Shown here: piece after piece, positions 1-5,097 of the stretch
Layout of the letters: every line of letters begins with the position of its first letter
How positions within the stretch are numbered: position 1 is the first letter of the stretch
NCBI GenBank assembly: GCA_002505935.1
Contig: DAWL01000028.1
Location: 1 to 5,097, forward strand
Origin: Euryarchaeota archaeon UBA226
GTDB lineage: Archaea; Thermoplasmatota; Poseidoniia; Poseidoniales; Poseidoniaceae
Reading direction: 5' to 3'
Length of the DNA stretch: 5,097 bases
Notes under the pieces: generated by a model
Seen by the model: the letters and a program-made list of their open reading frames with translations, nothing else
What the model was told of the DNA's origin: nothing
Database searches by the model: none
Made by a program: the position numbers and the translations under genes

Positions 1-393
1 CTCTCCGAGAGTAGGCCATTGCTCATCTTTGGAAAACAGGTATTGGCTCAGGCCTGCGGTATCGAATTCAGCAGCGACAACGGTGGCGTTGACGTAGTTT
101 TCAAAGGCTAGACTTACGACTTCTCCGGGGTTGTTTGCAAGAAAAGTTGCTAGTTCCGAAAATTGATTGTAAGCCCTTTCACCTCCACTCTGTAAGCATG
201 GATGGAGTGGTAGGTTCCAGTCTCCATGGCATACCCAGACTTCTTCGTCGTATTCGTACAAATCCATGTTGATATATCGAACTCCCATCTCTAATTGTGT
301 AGTGACTGAAGATATTTGATTCTCAGCCAAGAAGTTGAATCCACTCTCTCGGTTGGCATGTGAATTATGGCTTGCAGGATAGACCACATCGTC
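1..393 (-). other. PI-PLC X-like phosphodiesterase domain (N-terminal part of the domain)
   Basis: This is the part of the large exported protein from about residue 690 to the window edge. It shows the ordered signature of the plant At5g67130-like branch of the PI-PLC X superfamily: YPASHNSHAN (His 698 and His 701), an NQ followed by TTQLEMGVRYINMDLYEY (R728, D733), VWVCHG (His 745), a FL.NNPGEVV.L.FENYV stretch, and WPTLGE. In this family two histidines act as general base and acid; H698 and H745 are the natural candidates. The C-terminal half of the TIM barrel would lie beyond base 1. The motifs are seen, the catalytic roles are by family analogy, and activity on inositol lipids is not implied: many family members have unknown substrates. 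Confidence 0.72.
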
Positions 394-2460
394 GTAATTA
401 CGCGGGCATAATTGCGCATATCCATTGCATGCGAAGGTATCTCCAGGCCGTGTTGGATCAGTTTGCATAGCCAATTCGAATCCGTCCAACCATCCATCAG
501 CATCGCTGTCATTGGAACGCGGGTCCATCGGTATTAATCCAGAATAGTTTCCAGGAATCACCGAGATGAGAAGTTCATTATTGCGTAGGCCGATTGTTGT
601 AACTTCTGAGAGAATTATTGGGGCAGAAGAGATTCTATCATCGATATGTTTGTTGAAATCGATGTTCCAAACACCCTGTTCTGTTGACCATGCCCAAATG
701 CCATATTCGATTCTTTGTAATGATGTTATGTTGCCATAGTCATCTTCATTCAATTTCAGGGATTGGTGAATTCCTCCTTCGCCTGTGAATCTGATTAAGT
801 CTCCACCTCTTGCTCCCATGACCCAACCTTCGTTGTCAGGGTCCGCTTTCAATGAAGTGATTGGAACCTGTTGAGTTGGGTCGTTGTAGGGGCCAAGATG
901 CCATTCTAGCAGTGGCTCGGAATCGAGGAGGTCGTTGCTTCGAATCTCTAGTAGACTTGAGTCTAGAGCGGCCCAGAAACTACCACTTTCTCCTGAAACA
1001 GGACTGAATTCAATTGAAGTTACGTCAGTTCCTGTGAATAGATTTTGAATATTTTGCGAGGCATTCCAAGAAGTAATCAAATCGCCTGAATCATCCATCT
1101 CAAGTACTGAGAGATCATCATTTTGGTCTAGTACCACTAACTTGCTGGTTCCTACGGCAGCGGGTAGACTGGTTAAGTGGCTTGCCGAGACATTGGTATG
1201 CTGGGAGAAGTCACTCACACAATAACCAGAGGTATTGAGTTCACAGACCGACACTCCTGAAGAATGAGCAACTGCTAGCCAGCCGCTTTGTACACCTTCA
1301 TGAATCAATAACGATGAAATGCCTGAGAAATTGTATGCCGAGGAGTTGTTTGCGGCATTGAGATGTTGAAGAGTGTCGGAAAATGCTACCCAAACCGAAG
1401 AAGAATAGACTTCGATGAGATGAGGATTTTCTTCGGATAGAATCGTTGCAGTTTGGGCTGAAGCATATTGCGCATCAGTTTCGATGGCCAACAAACCACC
1501 ATTTCTAGATTCAGAATTAATCTTCCATTCCTCTGCATTGCTCAACAGACCATCCCAACCATCAGAATCCAAATCAGCCAAACCGTCTGCAATCAAGGTG
1601 GGGTTGAGTTGCCAATCAACTTCTACTCCATCGGGAATACCGTCTCCATCACTATCTGCAATCAGCGGATCGCTGCCATTCATCCATAGTCCATCGAACT
1701 CTGTCATCCACCCTATTGGCTGTGAGTACTGGATTTCTTCACTGGAATTCCACTGCTCATCAGTATCTAGGAATCCATCCATATTCTTGTCAAAACCATC
1801 GTCATCTAAATCCGGATCCAAAGGAATCATCGGTGAATAATGTAGGCAAAGTCCGTCCTCTCCTCGACTGTTGTTAGCCATTTCTCTGATACACAGACCA
1901 ATCTCAATGCCATCAGGAATACCATCGCCATCGCTGTCAGCATTCTGAGGGTCGAGTCTTGTATTCGCTGAAACTCCCCCTCGGTTTTCCGCCATCGCCG
2001 CTGATATACTGCACGTTTCAACGGTTAGTGGCCAGCAGAATTCTTGCAGGTTGGTTAATCCATCGTTGTCATAATCCTGATTTGTATCGACTTTTGTATA
2101 ATCCAGTCCGTCTAAATTTTTGATACGGCCATCTGGGGCCTCAATCTTTGGCTCTCCTGAATATTGCAATTCCCATTGATCTGGCATTCCGTCTCCGTCT
2201 TCATCGGTACTGTCATCATCAGCGAGAATCCAGGTAACCATGCCATATCCTGCGGTTACAGTCATTAGTCCGACTCCGATAATCAACGATATTTGCAATG
2301 CTTTGGAAGGGTCGGGACCATTGATGTTCAACATTTCTGGTGCCTTGGCAACCTCTTCTTCTGCTTGCAATTGCGCAGCGCGATTTAGCATCTTTCCCGT
2401 TTGCCTGAACAACCGGATAGTGATGAGCCTATGCCCTTCTCGACCATTCAGCCAAGGCAT
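1..2460 (-). CDS. Membrane-anchored exported protein: Ca-binding repeats, propeller-like region and PI-PLC X-like domain (C-terminus outside window)
   Basis: The frame is open from an ATG at 2460 to the window edge, 820 codons without a stop, so the 3' end is missing. Residues 57-79 form one hydrophobic membrane segment with a Lys before it (K53) and three Asp after it (81-83), which predicts cytoplasmic N-terminus and exported bulk. Residues 81-312 carry Asp-rich repeats (DSDGDGIPDG twice). Residues about 345-645 hold roughly seven short units such as VWVAF, GWLAVA, KLVVLD, FWAAL, GWVMGA and GIWAW, which reads like a beta-propeller. Another DSDADGWLDG repeat (651-660) leads into a PI-PLC X-like domain from about 690 (SHNSHAN, GVRYINMDLY, VCHG, WPTLGE). 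The start is uncertain: ATG 2460 overlaps the upstream gene by 32 bases, while M24 (ATG at 2391) leaves a 37-base gap; neither has a strong ribosome binding site. The domain order is seen; the fold names rest on recalled family motifs. The substrate is unknown: phospholipid or another phosphodiester is possible. Confidence 0.85.
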   Translation of the reverse strand, partial: MPWLNGREGHRLITIRLFRQTGKMLNRAAQLQAEEEVAKAPEMLNINGPDPSKALQISLIIGVGLMTVTAGYGMVTWILADDDSTDEDGDGMPDQWELQYSGEPKIEAPDGRIKNLDGLDYTKVDTNQDYDNDGLTNLQEFCWPLTVETCSISAAMAENRGGVSANTRLDPQNADSDGDGIPDGIEIGLCIREMANNSRGEDGLCLHYSPMIPLDPDLDDDGFDKNMDGFLDTDEQWNSSEEIQYSQPIGWMTEFDGLWMNGSDPLIADSDGDGIPDGVEVDWQLNPTLIADGLADLDSDGWDGLLSNAEEWKINSESRNGGLLAIETDAQYASAQTATILSEENPHLIEVYSSSVWVAFSDTLQHLNAANNSSAYNFSGISSLLIHEGVQSGWLAVAHSSGVSVCELNTSGYCVSDFSQHTNVSASHLTSLPAAVGTSKLVVLDQNDDLSVLEMDDSGDLITSWNASQNIQNLFTGTDVTSIEFSPVSGESGSFWAALDSSLLEIRSNDLLDSEPLLEWHLGPYNDPTQQVPITSLKADPDNEGWVMGARGGDLIRFTGEGGIHQSLKLNEDDYGNITSLQRIEYGIWAWSTEQGVWNIDFNKHIDDRISSAPIILSEVTTIGLRNNELLISVIPGNYSGLIPMDPRSNDSDADGWLDGFELAMQTDPTRPGDTFACNGYAQLCPRNYDDVVYPASHNSHANRESGFNFLAENQISSVTTQLEMGVRYINMDLYEYDEEVWVCHGDWNLPLHPCLQSGGERAYNQFSELATFLANNPGEVVSLAFENYVNATVVAAEFDTAGLSQYLFSKDEQWPTLGE
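1525..2220 (-). repeat. Asp-rich calcium-binding (thrombospondin type 3-like) protein repeats
   Basis: Coding repeats within the exported protein, residues 81-312. Units read as DxDxDGxxDxxE variants: DEDGDGMPDQWE (86-97), NQDYDNDGLTNLQE (127-140), DSDGDGIPDGIE (175-186, bases about 1903-1938), DLDDDGFDKNMDG (217-229), DSDGDGIPDGVE (269-280, bases about 1621-1656) and DLDSDGWDGLLSNAEE (296-311). The two DSDGDGIPDG copies are identical in protein but differ in codon choice, so they are old or under protein-level selection and not a recent DNA duplication. Such repeats bind Ca2+ through Asp side chains and stiffen extracellular stalks. A seventh unit (DSDADGWLDGFE, residues 651-662) is isolated just before the phosphodiesterase domain. 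Confidence 0.8.
2224..2292 (-). other. Predicted N-terminal transmembrane anchor of the exported protein
   Basis: Residues 57-79 (start ISLIIGVGLM, end MVTWIL) are uncharged and hydrophobic, and are followed at once by ADDD and the first Ca-binding repeat. There is no Cys lipobox and no Ala-x-Ala site directly after the segment, so an uncleaved signal anchor is more likely than a cleaved signal peptide. A cytoplasmic tail of 56 residues (33 if M24 is the start), rich in Glu, Gln and Ala, precedes it. Confidence 0.75.
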
Positions 2461-2965
2461 TTTCTAGAAGCCTCTGTCGGGGGAGCGGGGATTCTGGCAA
2501 TGCCTCCATTGGGGCGTGTTCTTTTATTCCTTCAATCATTTCAACATATTTGCCGTAAGCAGCCATGTGGTCCTCGAATGGAGCATTGAGTCTAAGTCGA
2601 CGCAACCCTGCGCATGTTTCTTCATTCCAGATTGGATAGACATGAGTTGTAAAGTGCAACCAGTGAGAGATTCGGTTGATATCCATTCCTTCGATTGTCA
2701 ATAATGATTCTAAAATGGAAACATCGGGATATGATGAGACTTCTAGAATGGAGAGAATCTCTTGAGCAACATCATCATGTACTGACAAGGGAGTATAACC
2801 TGCCCATTCATCGATGATTGCTAGATGTTCCATGTCTAACTGCCCTTCAATACGATACAACATCGCTTCATACCCTTCTTCCTCAGGCCCAAGCAACTCT
2901 TGGAATCGCTCAAAGAACTCCTCGCACATCTCGACATCTATGCCGAACAAAGCGACAGGAATCAC
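2429..2965 (-). CDS. Uncharacterised acidic all-helical protein with HWLHF...YPIWN motif
   Basis: A 178-residue protein that starts with GTG only 6 bases after the stop of the BoxB-like gene, so the two are almost surely co-transcribed. I do not recognise a named family. It is Glu-rich, has no membrane segment or signal peptide, and should be cytoplasmic and mostly helical. The most distinctive stretch is residues 99-117, ISHWLHF then YPIWNEET, followed by an Y..Y...I helix and a C-terminal R.LENALAEWSRR. That combination (His-Phe, then Pro-Ile-Trp, then a tail with R..E.AL.) recalls helical domains distantly like 8-oxoguanine glycosylase/HhH folds found in many unannotated proteins; this is a loose resemblance, and no HhH-GPD catalytic Lys/Asp motif is visible. 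An internal start at M13 is a weaker alternative to GTG. Its tail overlaps the ATG at 2460 by 32 bases if that start is used. Confidence 0.75.
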   Translation of the reverse strand: MIPVALFGIDVEMCEEFFERFQELLGPEEEGYEAMLYRIEGQLDMEHLAIIDEWAGYTPLSVHDDVAQEILSILEVSSYPDVSILESLLTIEGMDINRISHWLHFTTHVYPIWNEETCAGLRRLRLNAPFEDHMAAYGKYVEMIEGIKEHAPMEALPESPLPRQRLLENALAEWSRRA

Positions 2966-2971
2966 TAGTTA

Positions 2972-4135
2972 TCACGCCTTAATCTGTCCAATTCCAGATT
3001 CGATCATCATTCTGGTCGGTGCCCTGAATTCAATCCACTCTTCTTCGAAGTATTTCTTCAGGTCTTCTTCATCTTGAGCCCTTGGCATCATTTGGTGAAG
3101 GTATTCTTCCCATTCAGCATCATCGCCCTCAAAGGCGTGTCCTTCTACAGTATACCTACCGCCTGCACATGAACCGATTTCGCGGTTGAAGTTTTCATGA
3201 GCCACATACAATGGTGCTGCACCTTCGGGTAGCAGACCATTCATCTTCTCAACTTCAGCAGCGATTTCGTCGTGGTAGTGACCGCGGCTCTCTTCATTGA
3301 GATTTTCCTTGATTACTTCCAGGCCCTCTTCGAGTTTCTTGCGTTCGTCCCAGCGACCTTTGATTCCCCACACATAGGCCCATTCAGCAGAAGTTGAGGT
3401 GTCGGTTCCAAACAAGTCGTGAGCGGTCGAAACCCACTTGTTGAAGTAACGCTGAAGCATATCGAGTGGGATAACTCCGGCTTTGATTATTCTACGAAGT
3501 CCATTAGCACCGGTTCCTAGATGGAATGATTCTTCCTTGAGCATGGGTCCCATACTGGCTGCTAGAGGTTTGAAACTTGAAGTGGAGAGCATACCCAGTT
3601 GATACTTTCCATCTCTGTCGACGAACATTGTGTAGCAGAAGAAATCCAGCCAATGAGGCATAGGGCGATTGAAGGCTCCGAGCAAGCGGCTACCTTCCTG
3701 AGCATTTCTTTCCAACAACTTCTGTGCTTCACGAGCCCCTTGCTGTCCGAAGTATGTCATCAATAGGTAACACATTTGCCAACCATGCCTTTGCTCTTCA
3801 GCCATTATTCGGGCAGCAGCATATCGATCATAATCTGTGGGTGCAGTCTCAAGAAGATGCTTCTGTTGCTCAACACTAGCAAATTCAGTATCGCCTTGAA
3901 CAGTGATCATGGATAGAAGACCATCTCTGATATTCTGGTGAGGAATCTGCAAGGACCGTTCCCATTTCTTGCGTCCTTTGTAGTCACCGAATTCGATTTG
4001 CTCTCCAGCACGTTCCCAATCGAACTTGATAGAGAGCTCAAAATCTCCAATCCAAGCAGGGTCGAAACCAACCCTTGTCTGCCATTCTCCGAAGTTTTCC
4101 ACCCATTCATCGAAAGTGGTAGGTAGCTCGCTCAT
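2972..4135 (-). CDS. boxB: BoxB-family di-iron oxygenase (benzoyl-CoA 2,3-epoxidase component B-like)
   Basis: A 387-residue cytoplasmic protein of the BoxB/PaaA ferritin-like di-iron group. Stretches that I recall as conserved in BoxB occur in order: VQGDTEFASVEQQKHLLETAP (79-99), EEQRHGWQMCYLL (113-125), LLGAFN (151-156), FVDRDGKYQL (171-180), LKEESFH (199-205), AGVIPL..LQRYFN (219-232), DLFGTD.S..A (240-250), GIKGRWDE (257-264), and FNREIGS.AG (316-325). Expected iron ligands are E84, E114, H117, D173, E202 and H205. BoxB with BoxA epoxidises benzoyl-CoA at the 2,3 position with O2 and NADPH. This copy is about 85 residues shorter than typical BoxB (near 470) and longer than PaaA (near 310), so the exact acyl-CoA is uncertain. 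I start at ATG 4135 (MSELPTT), since the open frame further upstream overlaps the hydratase gene. A loose AATAAT stretch lies about 30 bases before this ATG and could be a TATA-like element, not convincing alone. Confidence 0.88.
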   Translation of the reverse strand: MSELPTTFDEWVENFGEWQTRVGFDPAWIGDFELSIKFDWERAGEQIEFGDYKGRKKWERSLQIPHQNIRDGLLSMITVQGDTEFASVEQQKHLLETAPTDYDRYAAARIMAEEQRHGWQMCYLLMTYFGQQGAREAQKLLERNAQEGSRLLGAFNRPMPHWLDFFCYTMFVDRDGKYQLGMLSTSSFKPLAASMGPMLKEESFHLGTGANGLRRIIKAGVIPLDMLQRYFNKWVSTAHDLFGTDTSTSAEWAYVWGIKGRWDERKKLEEGLEVIKENLNEESRGHYHDEIAAEVEKMNGLLPEGAAPLYVAHENFNREIGSCAGGRYTVEGHAFEGDDAEWEEYLHQMMPRAQDEEDLKKYFEEEWIEFRAPTRMMIESGIGQIKA

Positions 4136-4172
4136 ATACCTGCGAGTGGCTACCCGTCTTTCAATTATTGTT

Positions 4173-5036
4173 TTACTCGCCCTTGAAATTTGCAACCCGC
4201 TTTTCCACGTATGCTGCGATTCCTTCCTTGGCATCACTGCTGTTGAACAGGGCCGCTTGCAACTCTCTTTCAAGAGCAAGGTGGTATTCAAATGGAATCT
4301 CTGGGCCGGTTTGGCAACTTCGCTTGATGTTTCCAACAGCCATTGTAGCCTTGTTTGGTAGAGTGAACTGACTGCACCAGTCGAGGCAATCTCTTCGGAA
4401 GTCTTCCGCACTGCCTTCAAAGATGTGATTAATCAGGTTCATGTTCTCTCCATCTTCGAATGAGATGAGTTGTCCAGTGACCATGTATTCCAACGCCTTG
4501 GCCTTACCGATTAGGCGGGTCAATCGTGCAGTTCCACCAGTTCCGGCTAGTACGCCAAGGTTGATCTCAGGCAAACCAATCTTACCGGCATTCTTGCGAG
4601 CAATTCGTAGATCAGCAGCCATAGCAATTTCCAGTCCTCCTCCAACTGCGTGTCCGTTTAGCGCTGCAACCACCAACTTGGAGGTCTGCTCTAGGCGAGA
4701 AAGTGTTTCATTAGCATGTAGGCAGAAATTGTATTTGAAGCCAGGAGAAACGCTGTTCAGCATCTGAATCGATGCGCCGGCTGAGAAGAATTTACCTCCG
4801 TGCCCAGTCAACATGATGACTGTTACATCATCATCGAATCTCGCTTTGATTACTGCGGTATCGATATCGCGCATCATTTCATGAGTGTAGGTGTTTGGCC
4901 CTTCATTATCGCCTTGTAGTGGGGCTCCAGCTGAGTCTGAAGCCAATTCGATAACTGCAATACCATTCTCGGTGACACCGTAGTTGACAAGGTTGTTCGG
5001 CATAGGTTCCAATTTGAGTCCATATAGGTCGCTCAT
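4173..5036 (-). CDS. Enoyl-CoA hydratase/isomerase (crotonase) family protein
   Basis: A 287-residue single-domain crotonase, the usual family length. The oxyanion-hole segments are GKFFSAGASI (81-90) and NGHAVGGGLEIAMAADLRIA (127-146), with G133 matching the backbone NH donor. Both glutamates of true hydratases are present: E136 in GGGLE and E157 in GLPEINLG. It ends with the typical YVEKRVANFKG tail. Crotonases act on CoA thioesters in the cytoplasm, adding water to trans-2-enoyl-CoA or performing related isomerase or lyase steps. It lies 37 bases upstream of the BoxB-like oxygenase, so a role downstream of ring epoxidation is likely, for example hydration of a dehydroadipyl-CoA-type intermediate. 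It is not BoxC, which is about 550 residues with two crotonase-like parts. ATG 5036 (MSDLYG) is chosen; a TTG at 5081 is in frame after a TGA at 5088-5090 but would add a Cys/Arg-rich leader unlike the family. No strong Shine-Dalgarno sequence precedes the ATG. Confidence 0.93.
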   Translation of the reverse strand: MSDLYGLKLEPMPNNLVNYGVTENGIAVIELASDSAGAPLQGDNEGPNTYTHEMMRDIDTAVIKARFDDDVTVIMLTGHGGKFFSAGASIQMLNSVSPGFKYNFCLHANETLSRLEQTSKLVVAALNGHAVGGGLEIAMAADLRIARKNAGKIGLPEINLGVLAGTGGTARLTRLIGKAKALEYMVTGQLISFEDGENMNLINHIFEGSAEDFRRDCLDWCSQFTLPNKATMAVGNIKRSCQTGPEIPFEYHLALERELQAALFNSSDAKEGIAAYVEKRVANFKGE

Positions 5037-5097
5037 GGCTTGCCGACCACAGTTCCGTTCATCAATGAATCGTTGCAGCAAAATCGCTCAATATGCG
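5033..5097 (-). other. Possible 3' end of an upstream gene, or leader region
   Basis: Only 61 bases lie before the hydratase ATG. One minus-strand frame is open from the edge and ends with TGA at 5033-5035, giving an ATGA overlap with the hydratase start (last residues TVVGKP), an arrangement typical of translationally coupled operon genes. A second frame is open from the edge to a TGA at 5062-5064 (last residues AATIH). Either could be the tail of a preceding gene, and 21 or fewer codons cannot decide it. No clear promoter element is visible here. Confidence 0.2.

Noticed and set aside
291..512. Minus-strand 73-codon frame near the left edge
   Set aside because: It is out of frame with the PI-PLC X-like coding sequence, which shows clear family motifs across the same bases.
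1468..1840. Overlapping plus-strand open frames of 73 and 118 codons
   Set aside because: They lie antisense to the Asp-rich repeat region of the exported protein. Their Ser/Pro/Ile-rich translations are what reverse reading of GAT/GAC-rich codons yields, and they show no family motifs.
1827..2021. Minus-strand 64-codon frame within the large gene
   Set aside because: It is an out-of-frame shadow on the same strand; the overlapping frame carries the DSDGDGIPDG repeat and continues unbroken in both directions.
2814..3077. Plus-strand 87-codon Ser/Ile-rich frame
   Set aside because: It is antisense to the end of the oxygenase and the start of the small unknown gene; its Ser runs mirror Glu-rich codons on the real strand.
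4136..4172. Promoter or terminator in the 37-base gap between hydratase and oxygenase
   Set aside because: An AT-rich AATAAT stretch is present about 30 bases before the oxygenase ATG, but there is no clear BRE/TATA consensus, no hairpin and no T-run, so neither call is supported.
4026..4371. Plus-strand frames of 111 and 67 codons opposite the hydratase/oxygenase junction
   Set aside because: They are antisense to two well-supported genes, without motifs or a ribosome binding site.
4136..4420. N-terminal extension of the BoxB-like frame by 95 codons
   Set aside because: It overlaps the hydratase C-terminus in another frame, its translation is basic and low in recognisable pattern, and BoxB-like similarity only begins after MSELPTT at 4135.
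4173..5036. BoxC (benzoyl-CoA-dihydrodiol lyase) identity for the crotonase gene
   Set aside because: BoxC is about 550 residues with two crotonase-like parts; this is a complete 287-residue single domain with both standard hydratase glutamates.

Overview
The window is one leftward (minus-strand) run of four genes with almost no non-coding DNA. In transcription order they are an enoyl-CoA hydratase/isomerase-family enzyme (about 5036 to 4173), a BoxB-family di-iron oxygenase (4135 to 2972), a small acidic protein of unknown function (2965 to 2429), and a very large exported protein that starts near 2460 and runs off the left edge with no stop codon. There is no gene-free stretch over 300 bases. 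The gaps are 37, 6 and either -32 or +37 bases depending on the start chosen. I saw no tRNA, rRNA, CRISPR array, insertion sequence or convincing terminator.

The first two genes form a metabolic pair. The oxygenase aligns from end to end, from memory, with BoxB, the oxygenase component of benzoyl-CoA 2,3-epoxidase, and keeps a full di-iron ligand set (E84, E114, H117, D173, E202, H205). The hydratase keeps both crotonase catalytic glutamates (E136, E157). Together they suggest aerobic, CoA-thioester-based breakdown of an aromatic or related acid: epoxidation of the ring as a CoA ester, then hydration or lyase chemistry. The reductase BoxA, the two-domain lyase BoxC, the aldehyde dehydrogenase BoxD and a CoA ligase are not in the window.

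The left half, which could look empty because its frame never closes inside the window, encodes at least 820 residues of a membrane-anchored extracytoplasmic protein. It has one N-terminal transmembrane segment, a chain of Asp-rich calcium-binding (thrombospondin type 3-like) repeats, a region of about seven short repeats that reads like a beta-propeller, another Asp-rich repeat, and then the start of a PI-PLC X-like phosphodiesterase domain cut by the window edge. All ten cysteines lie outside the membrane segment in five close pairs.

The organism is inferred only. Moderate GC, starts without a clear Shine-Dalgarno sequence, N-anchored exported proteins with DSDGDGIPDG repeats, and tight gene packing fit a marine planktonic archaeon of the Poseidoniales (Marine Group II) type. 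A marine bacterium cannot be excluded. The three right-hand genes could be one transcription unit; whether the large surface protein belongs to it functionally is unclear.
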